Shown in pieces: positions 1-6,044 of a DNA stretch of 9,164 bases. The DNA comes from Ruminococcus sp. CAG:488 (lineage in GTDB: Bacteria; Bacillota; Clostridia; Oscillospirales; Acutalibacteraceae), in assembly GCA_000434055.1 (NCBI GenBank), contig HF999621.1, positions 1-9,164 on the forward strand. The letters run 5' to 3'. A program made the translations under genes and the position numbers. How positions within the stretch are numbered: the stretch's first letter is position 1; every line of letters starts with the position of its first letter. The notes beneath the pieces are model-generated. The model had not been told where the DNA came from, ran no database searches, and saw only the letters and a program-made list of their open reading frames with translations.

Positions 1-52
1 CAGCAGCCCGTTTCACGGTCTGCGTGTAGTTCCTTGTAAACTGACCTAAACC

Positions 53-82
53 TCAATTCAAATATTTTCAATTCAATATTTG
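53..82. repeat. AT-rich tandem near-repeat and overlapping inverted repeat
   Basis: Two adjacent near-copies, TCAATTCAAATATTT (53-67) and TCAATTCAATATTT (68-81), differ by one A. The same stretch contains an 8-bp inverted repeat, CAAATATT (59-66) and AATATTTG (75-82), with an 8-base spacer. It sits about 20 bases upstream of the -35 box of the FMN-binding protein gene. It could be a regulator site, a weak hairpin ending an upstream transcript, or simply a slippage product. I see no convincing gene in bases 1-102. Confidence 0.4.
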
Positions 83-102
83 CAGAATATTTTTATAGCC
101 CC

Positions 103-131
103 TTGACATATGCCTATGAGAAGAATATACT
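103..131 (+). promoter_or_regulatory. Sigma-A type promoter of the FMN-binding protein gene
   Basis: A perfect -35 box TTGACA (103-108) is followed by a 17-base spacer and a -10 box TATACT (126-131, five of six consensus bases). The expected start of transcription is near 137-139, inside the palindrome that follows. The ribosome binding site AAAGGAGG (156-163) and ATG (171) lie just downstream, so the leader is only about 30 bases long. Confidence 0.85.
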
Positions 132-135
132 TATC

Positions 136-157
136 TTAGTTAGCGTACGCTAACTAA
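136..157. promoter_or_regulatory. Perfect 22-bp palindromic operator, probably for a TetR-type repressor
   Basis: The left half, TTAGTTAGCGT (136-146), is followed by its exact reverse complement, ACGCTAACTAA (147-157), with no spacer. The site begins four bases after the -10 box, covers the predicted transcription start, and ends against the ribosome binding site. A repressor bound here would block RNA polymerase. The gapless 22-bp form with TTAG/CTAA arms resembles operators of TetR-family repressors, and this assignment is inference. No regulator gene is visible in the window. A perfect hairpin in the transcript is less likely because the start site would fall inside the left arm. Confidence 0.7.
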
Positions 158-170
158 AGGAGGCTATGTT

Positions 171-623
171 ATGAAAAAGAATGTTTTCAGAGTAATTCTT
201 GCAGTTGTTCTTGTTGCAACGGTTGTAGTTTTCACCGTGAGTGTAGGCGCAGTTACAGCCGCTCACTATAAAAGAGGAACATATGAGGGCAGCGGCCGAG
301 GAAAGTTCAGCGACGTTGTCCTCTCGGTCAAAATAAGGCGCGATAAAATTACAGCCATTGACGTTATATCTCAAAATGAAACTCCGAATTACTGGAAGCG
401 GGCAGTCGCAGTGATTGACAGAATAATTGAATCAAACAACACCGCCGTGGACGGCGTTACAGGGGCAACCAAAAGCAGTAACGCAATCAAAGCCGCCGTT
501 GACAACGCCTTGAAGCAGGCAACCGTCTATGGGGACGTTTCATTTTTAACACCGGAATTTTTAAAGAATATAACGGATATCTTTATTCGGGCGCTTTCGT
601 TTATAAAAGTTGCTTGCTCCTGA
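171..623 (+). CDS. Membrane-anchored FMN-binding domain protein (predicted covalently flavinylated)
   Basis: A 150-residue protein with a hydrophobic N-terminal segment (about residues 6-31, after MKKNVFR) that is a signal anchor or uncleaved signal peptide. This would place the rest outside the membrane. Residues about 34-116 match the FMN_bind family: GTYEGSGRGKFSDV opening strand, then DGVTGATKSS at 94-103. In this family the threonine of the D-G-x-T-G-A-T motif (T100 here) is joined to FMN through a phosphoester by the ApbE flavin transferase. The family serves in electron transfer, for example RnfG/NqrC subunits and small extracytoplasmic flavoproteins; which redox partner applies here is unknown. 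No apbE or oxidoreductase gene is in the window. Residues 117-150 form a hydrophobic/amphipathic tail that I do not recognise. The start is fixed by AAAGGAGG seven bases upstream. The gene appears to be alone in its transcript and controlled by the palindrome at 136-157. Confidence 0.88.
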   Translation: MKKNVFRVILAVVLVATVVVFTVSVGAVTAAHYKRGTYEGSGRGKFSDVVLSVKIRRDKITAIDVISQNETPNYWKRAVAVIDRIIESNNTAVDGVTGATKSSNAIKAAVDNALKQATVYGDVSFLTPEFLKNITDIFIRALSFIKVACS

Positions 624-633
624 TAATATAAAA

Positions 634-671
634 ACTGTCGCAATGGTAATTCACTGCGACAGTAATTTTTT
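634..671. terminator. Bidirectional intrinsic terminator between the FMN-binding gene and clpX
   Basis: A nine-base perfect stem, ACTGTCGCA (634-642) with TGCGACAGT (655-663), encloses a 12-base loop. On the plus strand it is followed by six Ts at 666-671. On the minus strand it is followed by a T-run from the A stretch at 630-633 and AT-rich DNA. It sits 10 bases after the FMN-binding gene stop and 7 bases after the clpX stop, so one hairpin serves both convergent genes. Confidence 0.88.
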
Positions 672-1935
672 ATGCATCGAGCTTAGCTCGCTTTTTGTGT
701 TCAACCAAAGGCGTTGCGTTGTTTTCCACGCATTCCTCGGTCACCTGAACGCTGACGATCGATTTATCGCTCGGAACAGCATACATAATCGGCATGAGAA
801 GGTTCTCCATAATGGAGCGCAATCCTCTTGCGCCGGTTTTCTTTTCAAGGGTTTTCCTTGCTATTGCCATAAGCGCCTCGGGAGTAAAGTCAAGCTCAAC
901 TCCGTCCATAGAGAGCAACGATTTATATTGTTTGACAATGGCGTTTTTCGGTTCGGTCAGAATCCTTACAAGAGCGTTTTCATCAAGCTCCTTGAGCGTT
1001 GCGATAACGGGGAGTCTGCCGACAAGCTCGGGAATTATGCCGAACTTTGTAATATCTTGCTGAACGACCTTTGCCATCGCATTTTCAACCGTAAAGGCTT
1101 CCTTATCTTTGATGTCGGCTTCAAAACCGAGAGCCGAACCGCCGATACGTTTTTCGACAATCTTTTCTATTCCGTCAAATGCGCCGCCGCAGATGAAAAG
1201 AATATTCGAGGTGTCAACCTGTATGCATTCCTGCTGAGGATGCTTTCTGCCGCCCTGCGGAGGTACATTCGCAACTGTTCCTTCAACGATTTTCAGCAAT
1301 GCCTGCTGAACACCCTCGCCGCTGACATCACGGGTAATTGACGGATTCTCGGATTTTCTTGCAATCTTGTCTATTTCATCAACGTAGATTATTCCGCGCT
1401 CCGCCTTTTCAATATCAAAATCGGCAGCCTGAATTAGCCTGAGAAGAATGTTTTCAACATCTTCGCCGACATAGCCTGCCTCAGTGAGCGTTGTTGCATC
1501 CGCAATCGCAAACGGAACGTCAATTATCTTGGCGAGCGTCTGAGCAAGCATGGTCTTGCCGACGCCCGTAGGTCCGAGAAGAAGAATGTTACTCTTCTGA
1601 ATCTCAACGTCGGAATCCTCCTGCTTGAAAACACGCTTATAGTGGTTATAAACGGCAACACTGAGAGTGACCTTGGCTTCATCCTGACCGATAACATACT
1701 CGTCAAGACCTTTTTTGATCTCCATCGGAGTCGGCAGCTTGAAGTCCTTTGCTTTTCTCTTTCTTGCTCTGCCTGCCGCCGCCTGCTCCTCTGCCATAAT
1801 TGCACTGCAAAGGTCAATGCACTCGTTGCAGATATAAACTCCCGGGCCGGCGATTATTTTTTCAACCTGTCCGTCGGTCTTGCCGCAAAAGGAACAGCGC
1901 ACACTTTTTTCACGTCTTTCATCATCTCTTGGCAT
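670..1935 (-). CDS. clpX: ClpX, ATP-dependent unfoldase subunit of the ClpXP protease
   Basis: At 421 residues this is a full-length ClpX. The hexameric AAA+ ring recognises substrates, unfolds them and threads them into ClpP. Visible landmarks are the zinc-binding domain with Cys14, Cys17, Cys36 and Cys39, and Walker A GPTGVGKT (121-128). The substrate-gripping pore loop GYVGED lies at 154-159, and Walker B IIYVDEID at 182-189. A further pore loop, GGRKH, is at 228-232. The GRLP arginine is R307, and the sensor-2 GAR is at 368-370. The ClpP-docking tripeptide reads LGF (269-271) where E. coli and Bacillus have IGF, a conservative change. The start codon has the ribosome binding site AGGGGTG (minus strand, about 1942-1948). 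Only 15 bases separate it from the clpP stop, so it is co-transcribed as the last gene of tig-clpP-clpX and ends directly in the terminator at 634-671. No internal promoter is evident. Confidence 0.98.
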   Translation of the reverse strand: MPRDDERREKSVRCSFCGKTDGQVEKIIAGPGVYICNECIDLCSAIMAEEQAAAGRARKRKAKDFKLPTPMEIKKGLDEYVIGQDEAKVTLSVAVYNHYKRVFKQEDSDVEIQKSNILLLGPTGVGKTMLAQTLAKIIDVPFAIADATTLTEAGYVGEDVENILLRLIQAADFDIEKAERGIIYVDEIDKIARKSENPSITRDVSGEGVQQALLKIVEGTVANVPPQGGRKHPQQECIQVDTSNILFICGGAFDGIEKIVEKRIGGSALGFEADIKDKEAFTVENAMAKVVQQDITKFGIIPELVGRLPVIATLKELDENALVRILTEPKNAIVKQYKSLLSMDGVELDFTPEALMAIARKTLEKKTGARGLRSIMENLLMPIMYAVPSDKSIVSVQVTEECVENNATPLVEHKKRAKLDA

Positions 1936-1950
1936 CGTTACACCCCTGAT

Positions 1951-2532
1951 TTATCTTTTGTAAAGAACCTTATCAACAAGACCGTAATCCATGGCCTCCT
2001 GAGCTGTAAGGTAATTGTCACGCTCGGTGTCAATAGCAATCTGCTCAATAGGCTTACCTGTGTTCTCGGCAAGAATCTGATTGAGCTTTTCTCTTGTCTT
2101 AAGTATTTGATCGGCAACTATCTTAATCTCCGTTGCCTGACCCTGTGCTCCGCCGAGCGGCTGATGGATCATGATAGTGCTGTTCGGGAGGGCAATTCTC
2201 TTGCCCTTTGCGCCCGAGGAGAGCAAAAATGCGCCCATCGAAGCAGCCATACCCATGCAAATCGTCGAAACGTCGCACTTGATATACTGCATCGTGTCAT
2301 AAATTGCAAAGCCTGCGGTAACAGATCCGCCGGGGCTGTTGATGTAAAGGCTGATATCCTTATCGGGATCCTGTCCTTCAAGGAAAAGCATCTGAGCAAC
2401 AACAAGGCTTGCGGTTGCGTCGTTCACTTCATCGGACAGAACAATGATTCTGTCGCTGAGAAGACGAGAAAAAATATCGTAAGAGCGCTCGCCTCTGTTG
2501 GTCTGTTCGATGACATAAGGTACCAGTGCCAT
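1951..2532 (-). CDS. clpP: ClpP, serine peptidase subunit of the Clp protease
   Basis: A 193-residue ClpP of normal length, the cytoplasmic peptidase that forms a double-heptamer chamber and degrades proteins fed by ClpX. The catalytic triad is complete: Ser98 in GMAASMGAF, His123 in MIHQP, and Asp172 in DTERD. The family signature around INSPGGSVTAG (about 64-74) is present. The N-terminus is short (MALVPYVIEQT), as in mature ClpP, so little or no propeptide is expected. The start is supported by the ribosome binding site GGAGG a few bases upstream (ATGGAGGAATAAAT before ATG). It lies 110 bases after tig and 15 bases before clpX on the same strand. The conserved gene order and complete active site leave no serious alternative. 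Confidence 0.98.
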   Translation of the reverse strand: MALVPYVIEQTNRGERSYDIFSRLLSDRIIVLSDEVNDATASLVVAQMLFLEGQDPDKDISLYINSPGGSVTAGFAIYDTMQYIKCDVSTICMGMAASMGAFLLSSGAKGKRIALPNSTIMIHQPLGGAQGQATEIKIVADQILKTREKLNQILAENTGKPIEQIAIDTERDNYLTAQEAMDYGLVDKVLYKR

Positions 2533-2583
2533 ATTTATTCCTCCATTCGAGTTGTTTCGTTGTTTTTTTCAGCGTCATAATAG

Positions 2584-2616
2584 TGCAAATGAATGGCAAA
2601 GAGCCATCCATCCGCA
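2584..2616 (-). other. Intercistronic RNA hairpin between tig and clpP
   Basis: Read on the minus (transcribed) strand, TGCGGATGGATGGC (2616-2603) pairs with GCCATTCATTTGCA (2597-2584) around the loop TCTTT. All 14 positions pair, three of them as G-U. On the plus strand the same three positions would be A-C mismatches, so the structure favours the tig-clpP-clpX mRNA. No run of Us follows, so it is not an intrinsic terminator. A role in mRNA processing or in protecting the 3' end of a tig transcript is inference. Confidence 0.65.
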
Positions 2617-2642
2617 TTAATTATAATCATTTGAAAGTGAAT

Positions 2643-3995
2643 TTATTCAGCGTCTGCCGGCTTTTCTTCCTCTTTCTTTGCTGCAGCCTTCTTTGTTGTC
2701 TTCTTCGGCTTCTCTGCTACGATAGCTTTAGCGTTTGCAACAAGGAAATCAACTGTCTTTTTGCCGACAACGTCCTTCTTAACGTCCTCAATATTAACCC
2801 ACTTCTTGACCTGCTCAACGTCGAGCTGATACATATCAGCCATTTCCTTGAGCTGAGCCTCGGCCTCCTCATCGGTTGCCTCAATCTTTTCAAGCTCGGC
2901 AATTTTTTCAACTGCAAGCTGAAGCTTGACCTGCTTAACAGCGTTATCCCTCATGCTCTCCTTGAACTTGTCTCTGTCCATACCCATGTACTGGAGATAA
3001 GTATCAAGAGGAATGCCCTGCTGTGCAAGTCTGTTCTCGTAGTCCTTAACGTCGTCCTCAAGCTTATTGTCATACATAACCTCGGGAATCTCGCCTTCAA
3101 CGAGATCAACAACCTTTTCAAGAACTGCGCTCTCGAAGTCCTTCTCAACATCTTCCTTCTTCTTATCGGAAAGCTCTGCCTTGATCTTCTTCTTAAGCTC
3201 GGCGAGTGTATCAACCTCATCGTCAACGTCCTTTGCGAAATCGTCGTCGAGAGTCGGAAGCTCCTTCATCTTGATCTCGTGAAGAACTACCTTGAATACG
3301 GCTTCCTTGCCTGCAAGCTCGGGAGTGTACTCGGTCGGGAAAGTAACATTTACGTCGAACTCATCGCCGGTCTTGTGGCCGATGATCTGCTCCTCGAAGC
3401 CCGGGATAAACTGACCCGAACCGAGGGTAAGCTCATAGTTCTCGCCCTTGCCGCCGTCGAATGCTACGCCGTCAACAAAGCCCTCAAAGTCAATAACTGC
3501 AATATCGTTCTTCTTAGCCTTTCTGTCGTCAACAGTAACAACACGAGCGTTTCTCTCCTGCATGGAAGCAAGCTCTTTCTTAACGTCGTCTGCGCAAACG
3601 GAAGCGTCGCCCTTGTCTGCCTCGATTCCCTTATAATTGTCAATCGAGATTTCCGGCTTAACGGTAACCTTCATCGTCATTTCAACGCCGTCCTTGCCGA
3701 TCTTTGTAACGTCAAGATCGTGAGGAGCTGCAACAGGCTCAATGCCGGCCTCTTTGATGGCATCGCCGACAACGCCGGGATATACGATATCAAGCGCATC
3801 TTCATAGAATACGCCCTCGCCGTAGAACTTTTCAATCATTTTAAGCGGAGCTTTACCCTTACGGAAACCGGGAAGCTGAATCTTGTTCTTCTGCTTGTTG
3901 TAAGCCTGAAGAATTGCCTTGTTGAAGTCCTCGCCGCTTACGCTGACTTCAAGAGTGTAGATGTTTGTTTCTGTTTTGTTAGCTGATTTTAACAT
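2643..3995 (-). CDS. tig: Trigger factor, ribosome-associated chaperone and peptidyl-prolyl isomerase
   Basis: A 450-residue trigger factor, which binds the ribosome exit tunnel and shelters nascent chains. The ribosome-docking signature GFRKGKAP is at residues 43-50. The FKBP-like isomerase domain spans about 155-243, including NDIAVIDFEGFVDG and GSGQFIPGFEEQIIG. The rest is the helical substrate-cradling domain, with EIPEVMYDN at about 302-310 typical of the family. The last 25 residues form a Lys/Ala/Glu-rich tail (PKKTTKKAAAKKEEEKP) that lies outside the folded domains. The frame extends 15 codons further upstream to a GTG, but I place the start at MLKSANKTET because AGGAGG (4005-4010) lies nine bases before it. 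It is the first gene of the tig-clpP-clpX operon, with its own promoter at 4061-4089. Confidence 0.97.
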   Translation of the reverse strand: MLKSANKTETNIYTLEVSVSGEDFNKAILQAYNKQKNKIQLPGFRKGKAPLKMIEKFYGEGVFYEDALDIVYPGVVGDAIKEAGIEPVAAPHDLDVTKIGKDGVEMTMKVTVKPEISIDNYKGIEADKGDASVCADDVKKELASMQERNARVVTVDDRKAKKNDIAVIDFEGFVDGVAFDGGKGENYELTLGSGQFIPGFEEQIIGHKTGDEFDVNVTFPTEYTPELAGKEAVFKVVLHEIKMKELPTLDDDFAKDVDDEVDTLAELKKKIKAELSDKKKEDVEKDFESAVLEKVVDLVEGEIPEVMYDNKLEDDVKDYENRLAQQGIPLDTYLQYMGMDRDKFKESMRDNAVKQVKLQLAVEKIAELEKIEATDEEAEAQLKEMADMYQLDVEQVKKWVNIEDVKKDVVGKKTVDFLVANAKAIVAEKPKKTTKKAAAKKEEEKPADAE

Positions 3996-4004
3996 TAAAA
4001 ACTT

Positions 4005-4010
4005 CCTCCT
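4005..4010 (-). promoter_or_regulatory. tig ribosome binding site (decides the start)
   Basis: AGGAGG on the minus strand is nine bases from the ATG at 3995-3993. It lies downstream of the longer in-frame GTG candidate at about 4040, which has no comparable site. This favours the 450-residue product. Confidence 0.9.
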
Positions 4011-4014
4011 GTGT

Positions 4015-4047
4015 GGTATTTGGAGCGTACATACTTCCACAAATACC
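4015..4047 (-). other. Hairpin in the tig 5' leader
   Basis: On the minus strand GGTATTTG (4047-4040) and CAAATACC (4022-4015) form an eight-base perfect stem around a 17-base loop, ending four bases before the tig ribosome binding site. No U-run follows, so it is not a terminator. It may affect translation or mRNA stability, but no known element is recognised. Confidence 0.5.
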
Positions 4048-4060
4048 TATTAACTTTTGT

Positions 4061-4089
4061 ATTATAGCAGATGTTTTAATCTTTTTCCA
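4061..4089 (-). promoter_or_regulatory. Promoter of the tig-clpP-clpX operon
   Basis: On the minus strand a perfect -10 box TATAAT (4066-4061) is preceded by TGC, giving an extended -10. A weak -35, TGGAAA (4089-4084), lies at 17-base spacing. The extended -10 can compensate for the weak -35. The predicted leader is about 60 bases. I found no CIRCE-like or other heat-shock inverted repeat here. Confidence 0.75.
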
Positions 4090-4165
4090 TACCTTTTTTA
4101 AAAATTTTTATTATTTACAGAATTATTTTCAAGTTTTTTACATTACATTATGAGCAAAAGGTCGA

Positions 4166-4209
4166 AAAAGGTTGTCTGTAAAGGTGATAAGCTTTACAGA
4201 CAACCTTTT
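4166..4209. repeat. Perfect 18-bp inverted repeat in the divergent tig/trpB2 intergenic region
   Basis: AAAAGGTTGTCTGTAAAG (4166-4183) is followed by the loop GTGATAAG and the exact reverse complement of the left arm (4192-4209). The A/T ends make either strand's RNA finish the stem in UUUU, resembling a bidirectional terminator. However, no gene ends here: tig starts to the left on the minus strand and the trpB2 T-box starts to the right on the plus strand. It may insulate divergent promoters, terminate an unseen small RNA, or be a protein-binding site. Outside this repeat, bases 4090-4262 are AT-rich and hold no gene that I can support. Confidence 0.75.
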
Positions 4210-4262
4210 GATTATATGTTCTTTTCTGTCAACAAAATTTTATAAAAATTATGCCAAAACCA

Positions 4263-4291
4263 TTGACAAATCAATTCTTTTGTACTACAAT
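4263..4291 (+). promoter_or_regulatory. Promoter of the T-box/trpB2 transcript
   Basis: A perfect -35 TTGACA (4263-4268), a 17-base spacer and a -10 TACAAT (4286-4291) lie just upstream of the T-box leader. The predicted transcription start is near 4298. Confidence 0.88.
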
Positions 4292-4297
4292 GCAGTA

Positions 4298-4559
4298 AAC
4301 CGATGAGGAAGAGTGAGTAGATTCCGACGGACACTTCAGAGAACTGTAGGTTGGTGCGATACAGTGTGGAAATCAGAGTTGAATGGACTTCCGAGGGCGA
4401 GCAGAATTAAAAGTATGCGAGCCGGAGAGAGCACTCCGTTAACAATAACCGTCGTATAATGGGGTACGAGCTAAGTGGACACTTGAATGTGTCAAGCAGG
4501 GTGGCACCGCAGGAGTATATCTCTTGTCCCGGCAATGTTGTCGGGACAGGAGTTTTTTG
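4298..4559 (+). promoter_or_regulatory. T-box leader, specific for tRNA-Trp
   Basis: This leader RNA reads the charging state of tRNA. The base of stem I pairs GGAAG (after GATGA) with CTTCC. The specifier loop carries GAATGGA with the Trp codon UGG at 4384-4386, and the distal stem I motif GGTTGGTGCGATACAG is visible. The T-box core AGGGTGGCACCGC is at 4498-4510. The antiterminator can be drawn explicitly: GGG (4499-4501) with CCC (4528-4530), and GCAGGAG (4509-4515) with CTCTTGT (4521-4527). This leaves the standard seven-base bulge UGGCACC, which pairs with the uncharged tRNA end. The variable base C in UGGC fits a G discriminator base, as in bacterial tRNA-Trp. When charged tRNA-Trp is plentiful the competing terminator forms and trpB2 is not transcribed. 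Confidence 0.95.
4521..4558 (+). terminator. T-box regulated intrinsic terminator
   Basis: CTCTTGTCCCG (4521-4531) pairs with CGGGACAGGAG (4542-4552), eleven pairs with one G-U, followed by TTTTTT (4553-4558). Its left arm is the same sequence used by the antiterminator, so the two structures are mutually exclusive. Confidence 0.93.
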
Positions 4560-4615
4560 TTTTTATGCCCCGACACGGCTCAGACAAAAATATTTTTTGA
4601 AAAGGAGAGTCAGTT

Positions 4616-5992
4616 ATGAGCAACACAGAAAAAATTCCGTACAAAATCTACCTCGATGAAAAGGAAATGCCAAAGCAGTGGTATAACGTTCGTGCAGACA
4701 TGAAGAACAAGCCGGCACCGCTTCTCAATCCCGGCACTCATCAGCCGATGGGCTTTGACGATCTTCGTCCCGTATTCTGCGACGAGCTCATTAAGCAGGA
4801 GCTTGACAATGACACGGCTTATTTCGACATTCCCGATGAGATTCTCGATTTTTACAAAATGTACCGTCCGTCTCCTCTGGTAAGAGCCTATTGCCTTGAG
4901 AAAAAGCTTGGTACTCCTGCAAAGATTTACTATAAATTTGAGGGCAACAACACCAGCGGAAGCCACAAGCTCAACAGTGCGATTGCCCAGGCATATTACG
5001 CAAAGAAGCAGGGCCTTAAAGGCGTTACGACAGAGACAGGTGCAGGTCAGTGGGGCACGGCTCTCAGCATGGCTTGTGCATATCTCGGACTTGACTGTAA
5101 GGTATACATGGTTAAATGCTCCTATGAGCAGAAGCCGTTCCGCCGTGAGGTTATGAGAACCTACGGAGCATCGGTCACTCCCAGCCCGAGCACGGAAACG
5201 GAGGTCGGCAAGAAGATTCTTGCGGAGCACCCGGGCACAACGGGAAGCCTCGGCTGCGCTATCAGTGAGGCCGTTGAGGTTGCAACAACTCATGAGGGCT
5301 ATCGCTATGTTCTCGGCAGCGTTCTCAACCAGGTTCTTCTTCATCAGTCTGTCATCGGACTTGAGTCCAAGATCGCAATGGACAAATACGGTATCAAGCC
5401 CGATATCATAATCGGCTGCGCAGGCGGCGGTTCAAATCTCGGCGGACTTATCTCTCCGTTCATGGGCGAAAAGCTCAGAGGAGAGGCCGATTATCGTTTT
5501 ATCGCAGTTGAGCCTGCAAGCTGTCCGAGCCTCACAAGAGGTAAGTTTGCTTACGATTTCTGCGACACCGGCATGGTTTGTCCTCTTGCAAAGATGTACA
5601 CACTCGGCAGCGGTTTCATTCCGTCGGCAAACCACGCAGGCGGTCTGCGTTACCACGGCATGAGCTCGATTCTCAGCCAGCTTTACCATGACGGTCTTAT
5701 GGAAGCGACAAGCGTTGAACAGACCAAGGTGTTTGAAGCGGCGGAGCAGTTCGCAAGAGTTGAGGGTATCCTCCCCGCTCCCGAAAGCAGCCACGCAATC
5801 AGAGTTGCCATTGATGAAGCTCTCAAGTGCAAGGAAACGGGCGAAGAAAAGACAATTCTCTTCGGCTTGACGGGTACGGGCTACTTCGATATGTACGCAT
5901 ACGAAGCATTCAATGACGGCACAATGACCGATTACGTCCCGACCGATGCCGAACTTGAAAAGGGCTTTGCAGGTCTGCCGAAAATGGATTGA
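4616..5992 (+). CDS. trpB: TrpB2-type tryptophan synthase beta chain (stand-alone)
   Basis: A 458-residue PLP enzyme that joins indole and serine to make tryptophan. The PLP lysine is K118 in GSHKLNSA, the catalytic glutamate is E140 in TETGAGQWG, and the phosphate loop GGGSN is at 270-274. A C-terminal LTGTGYFD motif (418-425) completes the fold. The length, the long N-terminal extension (about 85 residues before the YRPSPLVRA segment) and TGAGQWG in place of the usual TGAGQHG mark the TrpB2 (TrpB-like) branch rather than TrpB1, which is about 400 residues and partners TrpA. No trpA or other trp gene is nearby, so it may act on free indole. The Trp-specific T-box upstream supports a true role in tryptophan supply. 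The start has AAGGAG (4602-4607) at eight bases. The stop is followed only by a 10-bp palindrome (6000-6009) without a U-run, so no own terminator is apparent. Confidence 0.95.
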   Translation: MSNTEKIPYKIYLDEKEMPKQWYNVRADMKNKPAPLLNPGTHQPMGFDDLRPVFCDELIKQELDNDTAYFDIPDEILDFYKMYRPSPLVRAYCLEKKLGTPAKIYYKFEGNNTSGSHKLNSAIAQAYYAKKQGLKGVTTETGAGQWGTALSMACAYLGLDCKVYMVKCSYEQKPFRREVMRTYGASVTPSPSTETEVGKKILAEHPGTTGSLGCAISEAVEVATTHEGYRYVLGSVLNQVLLHQSVIGLESKIAMDKYGIKPDIIIGCAGGGSNLGGLISPFMGEKLRGEADYRFIAVEPASCPSLTRGKFAYDFCDTGMVCPLAKMYTLGSGFIPSANHAGGLRYHGMSSILSQLYHDGLMEATSVEQTKVFEAAEQFARVEGILPAPESSHAIRVAIDEALKCKETGEEKTILFGLTGTGYFDMYAYEAFNDGTMTDYVPTDAELEKGFAGLPKMD

Positions 5993-6010
5993 TTTTCTTG
6001 CTTGCAAGCC

Positions 6011-6039
6011 TTGACAAACCAATATAATTGATGTAATAT
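6011..6039 (+). promoter_or_regulatory. Promoter of the TPP riboswitch/thiT transcript
   Basis: A perfect -35 TTGACA (6011-6016), a 17-base spacer and a weaker -10 TAATAT (6034-6039, four of six bases) begin 18 bases after the trpB2 stop. Transcription would start around 6045, just at the aptamer. Confidence 0.7.
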
Positions 6040-6044
6040 ATTCA

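Noticed and set aside
610..1341. 243-codon plus-strand open frame opposite clpX
   Set aside because: It starts inside the FMN-binding gene, crosses the terminator at 634-671 and runs antisense to clpX. No ribosome binding site or domain is seen.
1642..2580. 312-codon plus-strand open frame opposite clpP and part of clpX
   Set aside because: It is antisense to two unmistakable genes with complete active sites, has no family features, and spans the gap between them. It is a shadow frame.
2526..3986. 486-codon plus-strand open frame opposite tig
   Set aside because: It lies entirely antisense to trigger factor and the tig-clpP gap, is a Leu/Val/Asn-rich sequence with no recognisable domain, and has no proper ribosome binding site. 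It is produced by the codon bias of tig.
3996..4040. Fifteen-codon upstream extension of trigger factor from a GTG
   Set aside because: The strong AGGAGG at 4005-4010 would lie inside the extension, and the homology to trigger factors begins at MLKSANKTET.
4150..4245. Small plus-strand frame of about 31 codons (MSKRSKKVVCKG...) running through the 18-bp hairpin
   Set aside because: There is no ribosome binding site in the T-rich DNA before it, its sequence is dictated by the inverted repeat, and no promoter is convincing.
4140..4262. Possible CRISPR array, insertion sequence end or phage attachment site around the intergenic inverted repeat
   Set aside because: Only one inverted repeat unit is present. 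There are no spacers, no transposase, and no flanking target duplication that I can see.
4610..5344. 244-codon minus-strand open frame opposite trpB2
   Set aside because: It is antisense to a clear PLP enzyme gene and cysteine-rich in a composition-driven way, with no recognisable motifs.
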